From contig NC_135176.1 of NCBI RefSeq assembly GCF_041146795.1, forward strand, positions 25,801,786 through 25,865,785: DNA of 64,000 nucleotides. Direction: 5' to 3'. The notes under the pieces were generated by a model. The model made no database searches. It was given only the letters and a program-made list of their open reading frames with translations, and was not told where the DNA came from. This DNA comes from Maylandia zebra (lineage: Eukaryota > Chordata > Actinopteri > Cichliformes > Cichlidae). Each line of letters opens with the position of its first letter. The first letter of the stretch is position 1. The translations under genes and the position numbers were made by a program. Of this stretch, positions 24,074 to 38,000 are shown in pieces.

Positions 24074-27000
24074 TTAGTTGGAGGGGGCAGCGAGCACAGC
24101 GTCCAGGGCACTCTGAGCCTCTTTGATCTGCTGCTGCAGTCTCTGCTTCATGGCCTCGTTCTGAGCCTTCCTCAGCATGTCCTGCATGTCTTTGATGGCA
24201 GCCCGGTAGCCCGGAGCATTGTGAAACACTCGGATAGCCTTGTCGCCACTGCACACCAAGAAGCGTCCGTTAATGTCAAACCTAAGGTCCGTGATCTCCA
24301 TGCTGTGGACGCCGTGCATCTCCTCCTCCAGCTTTCCGCTGGCAGCATCGTACATGGCCACGTTGCAGCCATCGCTGACGGCCACCACCCGGCCGTCTGG
24401 AGACAAGGCCACCCGGCTGCCTTCAGACGAGCTGCAGGGAACGGTTTTCAGGAGGTAGGGATCCTGCTGCTTTTTGTACTCCACGTCCGTGTTCCATAGC
24501 TTCCACGTGCCGTCTTTGGAGACGCTCACCATCCTGAAAAATGAAAAGAAAGTATTACTGCTTAACACAGCAGGCTTCTTTACTCTCACCTTAACGTTTA
24601 TATGCCATTTTATGTTGTCTCAGCTTATAAACAACCATTTATTTTCCATCTCAAATATTGCAGCGTATTACCTGCGAGAGTCGTTGGAAAAGGCAAATGC
24701 GTGGACTCCAGCAGAGTGGCCCTTCAGGTCAAAGGCTCGCACCACCTCTCTGAAGTCTCCTCCTTTGCCGAAGCAAACCTCCCACACCTTCACATCAGGA
24801 GTGAAGCCGCAGGACGCGACAAACCTGAGCGAATAGATGAAGCAGGATCAGAGCTCCCAAAGAGTGACACGCAATTCAAACACTTATTTTTATTTCGATT
24901 TTTATTTTACTGAATGGAATTTAAAAGTAAAAACAATATGAAGAAATCATCTTACATGTGGGAAAATTACTTTTCAGACCTTTACTTTTCTCAACAACAG
25001 TTTAAAGCAGAAGAACCTACAGCTCTTACTGTAAAACATCGCTTATAGACACTTTTTCTGTTTTAATGTCATGAAACAGTAAAACAATAAACTTACAGAG
25101 TAGATGTATATCATTTCTAAGCTTTCAAGTGTAAGCTGTGCAGTAAATAAGGAGTGGGACTGACCTGCCACACGGGGAGATGGCAGCATAAGAATTGGTT
25201 ATCTGGTTCGTGTTGATAGAGGCCAGCACTTCTCCTTTCAGGTCCCAGATGTTGATACAGGTGTCGGTGGAGGCACTCATGATAAACTTGCCTGTGGGTG
25301 AGAAACACAATATCAGCCCCATAAACTGGTGACAAATACTGAAAAATCAATAAATCAATAAATCAATAAATAAGGTTTTAACAGATATTCCCTTTTTTGA
25401 CAGCTTTCTTCTCATGTGAAACTAGAGTCAACTTTTGTTGCTTGTTGGTGGGTCGATTTTTTTCTTAAAACAGTTAGGCTGTCAAGAGGCTGACTAACCC
25501 AAAGACTGGACAAATAATCAGAGAGATGGAGCAGATGAATAAAAGAAACATTGAAATGAATTTACTGATTGTTAAATACTAAACCACAAATGGTTTCACA
25601 CACTTTCAAAAACCCAGCTGGTGATAAAAACAAACCCTGCTGTGTTAACTGCGTTACTAGCCGATACTATAAGTAAAAACTTTTAAGTTATTTCGGCATT
25701 CTGTACCTGTCTCTGCGATGCCAATGTTGAGGATGGTGGCCTTGTGCTTCTGTGGGAAGTCCTCGGGAGCAGCTTTGAAGCTCATGGAGCCGTCATCCTT
25801 CTTTGTCATTTTGAAGATTCGTATGCAGTCTCCGTTGGCCAACCAGGTGATAAACGCCCTGTAGAGAAAAGGAGAAAATCAGTGAAGATTTTCTGAAGAT
25901 TACCTCACCATAACTCTGGTTGTGTATAATACTTTGAAAAGGTATTGGTCCACTTACTGATTACTTTTCTTCATATTTTACATGCTTACATGTTTCAGAT
26001 CATCAAACAAGTTACTTCACAAGTCTTTTCTAAACCTCTTTGACCTGGTTTATGTTAAACTTACACTAGCTCTTGTGTACAATTCACTTTCCTTAGGAAA
26101 GAGAAGAAATGCTTTATGTCAGTAAGTGTAGTTAAAGACCTGGAGTCAGGGCTAAACCGGACCAGCGTAGCGTGATCCAGCTCCACATTGGCTCTCAGAC
26201 ACTTGTGCTCGCGGTCCAGGAAGTCCTTGGTGCTCCAGATCCGAACAGTGCGGTCGTCAGCACAGGACGCCAGGTACTTCCCGTTACTGCTAAAATCGAG
26301 GCACGTCACATTTCCACTGTGGCCCTAAAAGGCACATGGAAACAAGTACACACATGCTGAAAAATGGCTATGGAGAGGGTGCAAGTGAAACCTTGTTAAA
26401 TTATTTCAGAACAGCTCACTGAGCTGAGCGGCATCTAGACCAAAACAAAAGCAAGGCTTTTAACTCGCATAACCTACAGTGACTTAAAACAAACCAAACT
26501 CCGGTCTCTTATGAAAACTCTTCCTTGTCCTCTGAGGCTTTTACAATGTGTGTGTTTGATGATTGTTTCAGTTTACCTTCAGAGAGGCTGCCAGCAGCGG
26601 ATGGCTGAAAGTGTGTTGTGTAGGTTTATCCTTGCGGCCACGCTGCTTCTCCTGCTTCTGCTTCTTGGATTGGGAACCCTTCACAGCACTGGCTTCAGCT
26701 GGAAGACACACAGGAAAAACATGACCATTGATGCCCACTAAGACTATTTTAAAAGGATATATACAAACTATTACTCAGATGGCTGTATATCAGGAGAATA
26801 AGCAGTTCTACTAATTGGAGCTTTGCTGCTTTGATCACTGGCTGCCTCAGTCTGCATGCCAAAGTATCCTTGGGGAAGATAGTGAACCCCAAGTTGCTCT
26901 CCAATGGGCTCATAGAGCATAAATATTAGGTAGTAAGTAGTTAGGCACAGGAAAAAAGTGCTTGTGTTAATAACTCTTGTAGTACAAAGCACTTACAAAA

Positions 27001-28895
27001 CAGAACCAGTCCATTTATAATGCTATATGTTTAGCATTATATAGATAATAACATATCATATAGAATTTGTAATTTTGCACAATTTCTAACATAAATATAA
27101 ACAAAATACACGTACTCATTTTGTTTTTTAGGTTTCCATTTTATTTCTTTACTTTTTATTATAAGTTTTTCTATTATCATTATTTAATTAAGTTGTGTGG
27201 TTTGTGTGGTTGGTCTTCTGTAATTTTACTAACAATATAAGTGTATCTAACTTTAATAAGCAGTCTAACAATAACAATGTACTCTTGTGAGCTGCTATGA
27301 ATCCGTTATCTCTGGGGAAAAATCATTGATGGAAAGCTCTTGTTTATGGATCTTCTTCAACAAGCCTGCACATTAGCATGTATGTCAAAGCCCAGTCATA
27401 AGGAAAAGGCTAAGAACATAAAAAAAAGTTTTATTTCCACACATTTCATTTTAGAATAAACCATTGGTTATGCTATTTCTGAACATGATCTGGGTGTTAT
27501 GAAGCATTAACAAACAGCTAAAAGATAATTGATGTGTAATTTTCCAATCCTTGGTATCATGACCCCCCCCCAAAAAAAAAAAAAAAAAAAACAAACTCTG
27601 GAAATCAGGGAATTAGCTCTGGGAGGTTTTCTATTCACTGCATGCAATGTTAACAGAATGTGGAAAAACACTCTCAGCATGATTATTATAGTGAACTAAA
27701 ATTAAATTAAAAGCCAAGAAAATTTTGGAAATAAGCTATACGATTGAAAACTAAGAAAATGAAAAAGTAACCAAAATAATTTTTTTTTTAAAAACGAATT
27801 ACTTAACTTCCTCCTTTAGTATAAAGACATACACATTAGGTTAACTGGTGACTCTTAATTGGCCATAGGTGTAAATGTGAGTATGGGCAGTTGTCGGTCT
27901 CTAAATTAACCCAGCAACAGAGTGGCAACCTGTCTGGGATAAGTGGAAGAAAATGGATGGATGTGATGGATAAAAATCTAAACTAAAACATCCAAAATAA
28001 CTCAAACTATCCTCAAAAGAAAAACAAAATTCAAAATGAAACACAAACAAAACCTATTTAGACAACACAAAACTATAATAAGTTACTATTAAAGTGATTA
28101 ACTCCAAGGTTATAAAAATTATGCCCAGGATTATTACTGTATTATTATTCAATTATAAATCCTATTACCTGGAGAAAAAATAATAGTCTAACTACGTCTT
28201 TATTAGTCCAAAATTTAATTTAATGTAAATTCTTCTTCAAACATAGTTAAACAGACTCAACATCAGATGAATGTGCTAACCTTCCTCTGTTTTATAACTT
28301 TTAAGTACTATCTTTATACAGTGAGCTATTCTACTTTACGCTGTAAAGCGCTTTGGGGTCCTTAGGGACTAAGTAAAGCGCTATACAAATACAAGCCATT
28401 TACCATTTACATGTACAGGAGTGTTGTCATTAACTAATGTTACGTGCTACAGATACCGATTTGAACCTTTGTCATCAATGAAGCGTTAAAAAAACAGGCA
28501 GTGACTCGACAGAAAGCAGTGCACCCATTGGTCTGTTAATGTGACAGTGACAGCCACTCAAAAGTTACCGTAGCTTGTACTTCTAGCTCTGAGTTCGTGT
28601 TAATATCGTTGGCACGGAGCTCTTTTGTTGAATGAATCGATTACTGAGTAAGTGAGTGAGTGAATGAATGAATGAATGAATGAATGCAGTATGACTGACT
28701 TGCCGCCTTCTCCACAGTCTCCCCCTTCTCCAGCTAGCTAGAGTTACGTTAGCCTGAGTGGCTCTTACCGGCAAACTCCGCTGCCTGCTCCGTTTCCTCT
28801 CTTATTTCTTCTTTCCGTCTGCCCACCGCTAACGCAACCAGAATAACCAGTGCACCCAGTAACAAAGTTAACGCGGCCAGAGCAGCTATCTCCAT
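24074..28895 (-). CDS. tbl2: Transducin beta-like protein 2
   Basis: TBL2 is an ER-membrane WD40 protein reported to associate with PERK during ER stress. The gene lies in the human Williams-Beuren interval. Exons in transcript order: 28895-28769, 26698-26577, 26324-26140, 25858-25707, 25291-25165, 24824-24672, 24533-24074. They total 1326 bases, giving 441 residues against about 447 in human. An N-terminal hydrophobic segment (residues about 4-24, ALAALTLLLGALVILVALAV) matches the membrane anchor. A basic KKQKQEKQRGRKDK stretch follows, then WD repeats from about residue 84 (GHSGNVTCLDFSSNGKYLAS, RTVRIWST, INIWDLKG, VSKDGTWKLW). A C-terminal helical segment (AMKQRLQQQIKEAQ) ends the protein. 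The donor after exon 3 (CCAG|GTCTTT) is weak but gives the correct frame. Intron 1 carries dispersed repeats. Confidence 0.96.
27835..27965 (+). repeat. Dispersed fish repeat in TBL2 intron 1
   Basis: 'taactggtgactcttaattg' followed by 'gtgtaaatgtgagtatggg' and 'gtggcaacctgtc...ggataagtgg' resembles a widespread fish repeat ending in 'gaaaatggatggatg'. It is diverged and carries internal deletions. Confidence 0.55.
28318..28420 (+). repeat. Dispersed repeat tail in TBL2 intron 1
   Basis: The phrase 'gctgtaaagcgctttgggg' with 'taaagcgctatacaaatac' and 'ccatttaccattta' is a familiar 3' end of fish retroelements. No coding part is present here. Confidence 0.5.
28653..28686. repeat. (GAAT)n short tandem repeat
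   Basis: Seven or so GAAT/GAGT units close to TBL2 exon 1, inside intron 1. Confidence 0.85.
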
Positions 28896-31800
28896 GTTGA
28901 CACCCTTCTGCCACGTATTTTGCAACGCTAACGTCTCCTAAACTAACCCCGCACGACTGGGGCACCGCGCATGCGTCCTAATAGCACGCTTCATCTAAGG
29001 CTGCGTTCAGTTTACGACTGCAAATAGTAAATACGAGAATCCCCCGTCCCCAAACATTTCCGTTTATTTTAAATGTATATACAGTTTATTTTAAATGTAT
29101 AAACATTCCGTTTCCATTCAGTTTGGCTTGCATGATTTTAACATGACGTTAAAAGACAACTTAATCTCTTAGATTATTCGTTTTCGTTTTTTTCTTAGTT
29201 TTAATGGCGTTACCTATCGTAACTGCCACAATTTTCACATTTCCTGTTCTGCGTGTAGTCATGAATGCAGCACAATCCGGGTATCAAATCGTCTCTAATG
29301 CCACCTAGCGGACTGGCGTGTGTGGAATGTTTGAAAACTTTTCAGGAAAAAGGTTGGAGCCATGCTTCCACGATGTTTACACCAAAATTTATATCCTACC
29401 ATCTGAGTATTTCTGTAAAAATCAAGACTCACCAGACCAGGCAAATTTTTTTCCAGTTTTTTACTGTCCGTTTTCTGCGATCCCGCGTGAAGAGTATCCT
29501 CTGTGTCCTTTTCTGAGCTGACAGGAGTGGCACTGATTGTGGGGTGTCTGCTGCTTTAGCTCACCTACTTCAAGGTTTAACATGCTGTGCATTCAGAGAT
29601 GCTCCTCTGCATTCCTGTGTTTGTAACAAGTAATTAAATGAGTTTTTGGATCAGTTCAAAGTTGTCAGCCATTTTCACCTTTCAAAGTTTCTTAAATTAC
29701 CCATCCCCATGCTGAGTTGAACTTCATTTTGACCATGTCTACAAGCCTAAATAAATGTGATTTAGATATTTGCATCAAGTATACCTGAAATATTTAAAGT
29801 AAAAGCATGTATTCTTCAGGAAAGTAGCCATTTACTGTTCCGTGGCAAGTGGTAATACTTCCAAATATGCTTTAAAACGCAGTGTGATTATTTTCTGAGA
29901 AGAAAAAGAAGTTTGGACTTATATCTAGTCTAACGTTATATTGAATCTGATTTCAACTCCAGCTTTCTTGAAATTAAATCACTTAAATTTATTGGGACTA
30001 ACTCGTAGACACAGTGCCCAGTAAAACACTACTTAGATCTCTCAGAGTATGTTGGATATCAATTCTTGACATTCTTGTTCTGTAAGCAGCATGTCATTAA
30101 CAAAGCATTTTTCCAATGTGTTTCATGTTTTTGGCAGGGGAGAAACCCGAATTCAGAAGAGAAACCCACAGAAGCTTGGAGAAAAAAAAAAATCCAGACT
30201 CCATAAAGAATCACTTTCCCTTCTTGCTCTGCTGTTCATCCACCATGTGTAGCAAACCCCTCTTTAAGGGGCTCTTCTGATTGGATGCCCCTCACAAAGA
30301 GAGGTGTTAAGGATTACTCCTCTCATAAACATCATACAACCAGAAGTAGTAGAAGAAAAAAAAAAAAAACTATCAGAAACTGTGCGTTTGGAGAAGTTTG
30401 ACGCCTGACAGGGTTTACTTGTTCATAAAGTGAACAAATTACTCAAAACTCTGGCCAAGTTTAATATGAGGATCCACTATTGTAACAGTATATACATGAC
30501 AGAAAATAAGAACAATCATAACAGGTCCTCTTTAACTTCCTGCAACATTACTAAGCAATACTTGTATATCCACTACAAAAACAGCATACTGCTAATACAC
30601 AGTATGAAGTATAGCCTCCACATCTTGGGAAGAAAATTTGGCGATCTTTAAAGGTTTAATGTGGAACATCCACAACTCACATTTTTATTTATTCAAATTT
30701 GACCATCCAAATAAAAAAAATTTAAAAAAAAAAAAGAAGAAACAAAGACAGACACCCCCCCCCAAAAAAAACAAACACAAAACCCAACTGGTAACGGCTC
30801 ACTTTTCACAATAAGAGGTGATTATTACTGAGAACAGAGATCATTTGAATAAAACAGCTGACATCAACTGCTTTACTGTCCATGTTTGCTGCATGCTCAA
30901 AAACAAAAATAATAATAAAAACAAAAACGAAACAAAAAAAAAAATCCCTGTATCGCTGTGAGAGATCCAATAGAACAGACTGTAATTTTAGTAAATCTGA
31001 CATAAGGTAGCAGTGACATTTCTGAAGTGGGGATGTGTTGCTGTGCAGATATTTAAAAACTCACCATTTATCACAGTTACATGTGCATTAACAGCAGGTA
31101 GGCTGAAGGTAAAATGTAACTGATTCTAGCAGATTTGTTACGTTTCAGTGAATTAACAAGGATTCAGTGCCTGGGCGCAAAGAGAGGTAGTCTGGCACAA
31201 CAAACACACACACAAGCACACTCTCGTCTCAAGATTCTTTTCACAGGGAACAAGCTGAAGAGTTGGCTTTGGTTTGTCAGCGCTAGTCGAGTACTCATCC
31301 TACTCACATACTGACCTGCTAATTCAATCAGTTGGCAATCACTATCAAAAAAGGCCATCCACAGGAGGACTCTGGGAATGCTTGCAATGACAAAGAGTAC
31401 GAAACAAGAACACAAGGGTCTGCACAAACTACGTTAAGACATTTACTAAGTCACCCTTTTAAGTGCAGAAACACATTATTCATTTACAGGGTCAGAGAGC
31501 CAATTAAAAAAATAATTTAAATGCAAACTTTACATTTACACTGCAGTGTTGTGTACCTTATCTGAATTGACTGTGCATTTCATCCCATTCAGACTCAGTC
31601 AGAGAATGTATTCAAATATCCAGGTAACATACAAACCAGCGAGCGTTTCACGTAAAAAAATAAATGTCTGAGCCGCAGCTCCACCTTTAGCTCGACTCAA
31701 CTTTCTCCTTAAGACGAACCAATGGGAGTGTCCGTGTATGGTAAAAGGAAAAAGAACTTTGGATATGCTTATGTTCAGCATCTATCAAATAGTTTTTTCT

Positions 31801-32075
31801 CTTTCAAGTATAGTACATCATTGTGGTTTCTCTCTCCTTACTGCTGCATTCCCTCACTGGGTCATGGACTCAGTAGGCTAATGTGCTCTATCTAACTCGT
31901 CTGCAAACTTCGGGCCAGCACAACCCACTGGAGGAGGAGACGGAGGAAGCAGAGGGCATGGTGGTAGCCTGATGGGGTGGGATGTTGGGCTTAGAACAGA
32001 GCAATGTTAGCCAGGTTAGCCATAGCAGCAACAGCTGGAGTCCTTCCGAATGCGTTGTTGGAACGACGTGGCAGG
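28896..32075. other. Intergenic: TBL2 promoter side and POM121 3' UTR
   Basis: No coding exon is supported. The left part is the TBL2 upstream region. A Tc1-like remnant lies at 29395-29760. The part nearest 32075 is probably POM121 3' UTR, which may extend to a minus-strand AATAAA near 30683 (plus 'tttatttattc'). Several A-rich runs occur at 30185-30370, 30710-30780 and 30900-30950. Confidence 0.5.
29395..29760 (-). mobile_element. Tc1/mariner-like remnant, second copy
   Basis: The sequence from 'actcaccagaccaggcaaat' through 'gctgacaggagtggcac' and 'accatgtctacaagcctaaa' is the same family as 5920-6510, which shares the 'ccagactcatcagaccaggcaa' type segment and the 'gagatgctcttctgcat' type segment. 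Only the N-terminal half of the transposase region remains, and it is full of lesions. Confidence 0.65.
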
Positions 32076-35000
32076 CTACTTCTTCCTGTTGTGTTGTCGC
32101 CTCGCCTGCAGCCTCTGCCGTGCTCCGGATGTTTTCGATCCAGCTCCGATTGAGAAGGAAGGAGTTGCTGGAGATCCTAAACAAAATAAAAAATATATGG
32201 ATATGTAACAATTTCTGCTACAAAGTATCCAGTTCTTAACAGTGGCATCAAATTTTCAAACTTCAAAACTGCCTCTTAATTTCATCTAAATTAGGATCAA
32301 TATCAGGTCTGACAAGGAATTCTTATAGTGAGGCAACATGCTTTTAAGTATTTGGCTCCAATAAAAATTCCCATAAGCTTGCCTCAAGCCCACCTTTAAT
32401 AACAGAACCCATGTGTTTCCACTTCAGCCTCACAGCAGTAGATAAACAGGCTAAATCCCACTACATTGCAATGCATAATGCTACAGTGTAGCATCCTATT
32501 ACCAACAGAAGAGGTATAGAGTAATTTAACAAATTTATCAATAAAACTTTGTGATGGTGCTGCACTCTCACTAAATAAAATCAGAAGACTAATTTGTTTA
32601 AATCACTGGGTTACAGCTCCTTGAGAGCAACCATCGTTTAAACATCTAGCCACACATCCCTACTAAAGCCCCAGCTGGGCATCACCTCTAAAAAAAAAGA
32701 AAAAAAAAAAAAAAAAAGAAAAAGAAAATTGATGCCTCACCAAACTGAACAGCATTGAAGCCTTGGAGTGGAGTTCCAGGACTTCCAAAGGGAATTGGAC
32801 CTCCAGCAGCACTCTGGCCAAAAGATGGTGTTGACGTTCCTGCAGGGAAAACAGCATGCAACTTCAAACACCCAACACCTAAAACTCTGATAGACCAACA
32901 TAGTAACCTAACCACAGAAATCTTTCTGTCAGTGTGTGGCACAGTAGGAAACCAGCACTCACACATAAGTGCAACCATACAGCGATGTAAACAAACAAAA
33001 ATGCAGCCCACCCTCCCCACTACTGAGACCCGTTAATTCAACTACTGGTTATGTTTCACATACCAATCATTTCAATTAATTTACTATCATTTACTGGTAA
33101 TCAAAACTAAAATTATTTTAAGATATTCGCAACAGACAAAATTAGTGTAGTGGTTAACATCTTTGCCTAACACGAGAAAGATCCCTGACTTGAGACCAGG
33201 AGGAGACACAAAAAGGTCACCCGGAGTAAAATCTGTGCCAAATCAAATGTCTGGTGTGATAAAAACCCTTTCAAGCAAGGGAACAGCCAAAAGAAATAGC
33301 TAGCCAACATTACATTCATTGCTTGAACCGCTCTACAGGTGGGCTTAAGACATAAACAAGCAAAACAACAACAGTCTTAATTCCTTACCAAAAGCTGGTT
33401 TGTCTGTAGCAGCAGCCCCAAAGTTGAAGCTTCCCATCTGTGGTGCAGGATTATTGGAAACTGGTGTTCCAAACTGAGGGCACGGCATTCCAGAGCCAAA
33501 GTTAAATCCACCGGATGCTGGCTGAGCTGGTCCAGAGGGAGCCGGCTGAGGAGCTGCACTGCCAAATCCGAAGGTGGGTGTGGAGGAGCTCTGAGCCTGG
33601 GTTGCTGCACCGAAACTTGGTGGAGCTGAGGGTGCAGCTGAGGGAGCGGCAGTGCCACCGAAAGCAAAACCAGCAGTGCTGGCTCCAAATGCTGGTTTAG
33701 CTGGGGTACCAAAAGTGGCTGCTGTGGTGGTAGGAGTTGCCCCAAAGTTGAAAGGAGCTGGGGCAGGGTTAGAAGCAGGTGTGGATGACGCTCCGCTGCC
33801 TCCAAAAGTGAATGGCTTTGGCGCTGCTGCTGTGGAGCCAAAGGTTGTCTGAGCTGCTGGGGCTTCAAAAGATGACTTTCCAAAGTTGCAGGTTGACTGT
33901 GTGGTAGCAGGAGCAGCAGTGGAAACTGTGTTGCCCATGGCAAAGCCTCCAAATGAAGCAGTGGTTGTGTTCTGATTGGGTGCTGTCTGGCCAAATGTAA
34001 ATACTTTCTGGCTGGCAGCCTGAGCATCTGGCTGTGTGGCACCAAATGCAAAGGTACCCTGGCTGGAGGTTGTGGTTGAAGCAGTAGCAGGTCCTGGAGT
34101 TGGGGCCGTGGCTGCTGCTGTAGTAGTGGTAGCAGTTCCAAACTGAATTGTGCCGACAGCATTCTGAGCCTGATTCAAAGCTGAGTTGGTGGTACTTGTT
34201 GTAGATGTTGTGTTCCAGTTTCCAAAGAGGGATTTCATAGCTGGCTGTGGAGCAGGCTGTGAAGTGGGAAGGGAGCCTGTGGATGTGCCAGCTGTGGTGG
34301 TTGAGCCAGAAAACAGAGATGGGCCAGCTGTGTTGCTGCTTGTTGATCCACCAAATACTGAGGCTGTACTGCTTGTGCTTGAAATTGTAGAGGCTGCCTT
34401 TGCACTTGCAAGGGATGGAGGCTGTCCAAAGCCAGTAGCCGCAGTGGCATCTCCAAAGATGGGTTTGAAATTCTGGACAGGTGGTTTGCTTTCTGAAGCT
34501 GATGTAGCTGAAGTGGCGGTGGCGGTTACAGCAAAGATGGGCTTAAAGCCTGAAGCCATTAGTGGGTTGGTGTTACTGACTGATGCAGAGCTGCTGGCTG
34601 GGGCTGCAGTAACAGCAGTTGAGTTAGATGTTGAGGAAGCAGAGGAGGCGCTGACCTGACTAGCCACCCCAAATAGGCTTGCCATAGGTGGGGTGCTGCT
34701 GGCAGCCTGGGAGACCTGACCCAGCAGGACCTGAGCAAAGGCGGAGGACTGCTGCACAGACGCAGAGGAGGACTGGGAGACTGCAGGGATTTGTGGGGAA
34801 GCCACTGTTGTTGATGCCTTTAGGATTGAAACACTGGGTTGTGCGGGTGTGGTTGATACAGACACTAAGGGCACATTGGGAGGAAAAAAACATGAGTGTA
34901 CAGAACAAAGAAATTAAAGGTAGTCAAAATTAAATCAAGTGAAGAGCAGTTGTACCTGAACTTGCACTGGTAGCGGATGTGGGAGAAGGAGCACTAGCTT

Positions 35001-38000
35001 TCTTCAAAGCCTCCAGCAGTGGGTTGGGGGCTGCAGGCACTGTACCGGCACTGCTCACTGGATTGGGATCCAGGTTAATGACTGGGGTGGCAGAGCTAGA
35101 TGTGGGCAAGGGAGCTGCCAGAAGGCTGCTCAAGGTTGTGGTGGAAGTTGTAGCAGTAGCAGTAGAGCCAGCAGAGTGGGCAGGCAGGGTGGAAGTGGTG
35201 GCTGAGGGGGAGACAGTCTTCTCAGGCTCTGGAGCTAAAAGAAAGAAGAGGGTCACAGACATGCTAGGGCTTTTTCCTCCATTTTGGTTGAAACACATTT
35301 ATGTAGATTGACTTCTTTCACAATGGCTCTATAGTAATATAGATATATTTTATGTACATTTTATACATATCTCCATGCGATTTTTCTATACACATTTCTG
35401 TACATTGTTACCTGTATATACGGACTTCAGTTGCTTATGTATAAACGACCACTTTGTGTCTTTGTTTTATATTTTATATTCCCCTTACTATAAGAGCTGT
35501 GTAACAACAAAATTTCTCATCCGTGGGATAATAAAGGTTTATTCTTTTCTGTTCTATAAATATTTTTTCTGGTGTTTAAATCTTTACATGTGAATGAAGG
35601 GTTAACAGATTGAACTGAATGCAACTTACCAGGTGTCTCCAGGACCTTCTGTATCTTACTTATACCAGCCTTTTTCTCCTCATCTAGATCTTTAACAGTA
35701 ACTGTATAACCCAGTTCAGGAGGTGGGGGCTGCAAGGAAGCACAAGGAGAGACTAAAAGCACTGTAATGGCTAAGCATGAGAACAGAGGTTTCTAATGAG
35801 ACTGCAGTAATCCTTACCAGAGAAATGTGATCATCCCGGTTGCTGGACACCAGTTGAATCTTCCTTTTTCTTTTCCCACTACCACCAGAGTCTGACGAAG
35901 TATTGAGTTGGACCTTGGGCAATGGAGCCAGTTTGACTGGAACATCATCATACAAGGCACAATAAATAGAAAGCAATTTAATGTCTCTGAAGGTTTTTTT
36001 CTTTTAAGTCAACTGCATTCATGTTAAATTTTTGGGGCACACGGATTGAACACTGCACAAATCCCAACTTGTTGTTCGTTCATTCAGACCCACTGAATGA
36101 ATGAACATTTGCCACAAGAAGAAAAAAAACAAAAACAAAAAAAACCCCAACAGCCTTTCTTGGGATGTTTCTGGAAACCATTTTCTTAAACCGAGTAATG
36201 AGGGGTCAAACTGGCTAATCAATTTCTCTAAAAGTAAAGAAGCAATCTGAATTAAGCACAATTGCAATGATAATGTTCAAACGCATGAGTTTGAGTCCCA
36301 TTTGAAAACTCTGATAATATTCTTCAACAGTCTTAAGAGTTAACTTAACAGTAGAGGGCCACTAAGATAAACCCCATGCTGGAAAATGGGTCTTTAGGGT
36401 ACAAGTGAATGAATTTCTGGGATAAGGAATGACTTTGTGTAAATAAAGTCTAACTAGCATTACCTATGATCACTTCCCAGCAAATTAGCTCTATGGATTT
36501 TTAATTAGTAGTAGAACTTTTCAGTCAGTGTTGCATAAATCTAAATAATCTGCTGCACAGAGCTGCATTTCTAGGACAGATGAATCCCTACACAACACAG
36601 CTACTCAAGGTATGACACTCACAAGAGACGAGTGTGTTGTCCATAGACGTGTGATCTGACTTTGCAGAGGATGCTGAGCTGGGAGACTGCGTGTCGTCCT
36701 CTCTGGAAATGAAACTTAAGGTTACAATCCGCAATACTGGATTAAATGTCAACAACTGATCAGAAGCCTAACAGAGACACACCTGGGTCTTTTTGAGATG
36801 CCCTCTGGAGTCTGACAGCGAGATGATCCAGGGCTGGACAGAGGGGAGCTGGGTGCTGACGGCTTCTTCCACTGTGAAGGGAAAACAAGATTTAGAGTGT
36901 CATAGCTCCACTGTTTCCTCTAGAATCCTGTGCGTCCTTTAATGCAGCAGAGAAGAGTTACCTGGTTGAGACCCAATGAAGAGCTGTAGGAACTCTGGAT
37001 GGCATTTCTCCTGGTGCCCGGGGTTCCTCTTGGAGCATGAGCTCCACTGCCAGAGCTGATTGAGGATGTCCGAGACCTCTTCATAATGGACTCCTCAGTC
37101 AGTGAGGTCATCCCTCTTTTCAGACTTCCTGGCCTGGGAAAAGGAAAGTATTTCTCTTAATGCACAGGTAGCACCACACTATACTTCACCCTGCACCACA
37201 GGCTTTCATAAGACATGATCTAACTGTATGAAAAGTTTAACTTACTTAGGAACCAGCTGTGACGGCGTGCCATTGGGCAAAAGGGGTTCAAAAGCAGAGT
37301 GTGCACTTCCACCGCTGTCATTACGTCTTAGGAAGTAAAAAATTAATTAAAAAATAAAATGGAAAAAACCAACAACCATTTATTATTTTGAAATATAACA
37401 ATAGAGAAAACTAGAGCAGGGCGATATGACCAAAAATATTTATCACGATATACATTTGAAAATTTGCGATGACGATATAACTGATGATCTAATTGACACT
37501 AGACAAAATACTTTACAATTCCACAACTTTATTATTGCAAAAAACCCATCAATGTATTTTCACTTAAACAAGCAGCTGTTTTTTATGTGCATTAAAGTTA
37601 TATAAAAATGTAACAGTGCAAATTCCTTGCTGACAGTTTAATCAAAAGGCATTTCCAGTGGAAACTGGCCAACATATCATCAGCATAACCATGTATAATA
37701 TCCACAAAACTTAAAAAGAGGTTATACACACACAATACGGTAATATTATGTTGAAGCACAGTACGTATCACTCCGCGAGGCGCCTGCCTAACATAGCCGT
37801 AATGCTCCGACAATCAATCAAGCGGTGCGGGTTCGTAGCCTAGTCGTACTAAAACATTTGACAGATTTTCGAGCGCCGTGTACGACATAAAATCGTTTCG
37901 AGGTCAGTAAACACAACCAGAATTCATACACAAGGCACACGGGATTATAAGGGGCACTGTCGATTTTCAGAAAAATCAAAGGATTGATTTTAAGTGTGCC

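Noticed and set aside
29265-29521. Overlapping plus-strand open frames of 83 and 67 codons.
   Set aside because: They overlap the decayed Tc1-like copy and show no domain on the plus strand.
33377-34659. Long alternative open frames on both strands over the POM121 FG exon (261 and 157 codons).
   Set aside because: They are composition shadows of the FG-coding frame. Only the chosen frame has FG motifs, matching exon phases and conserved ends.
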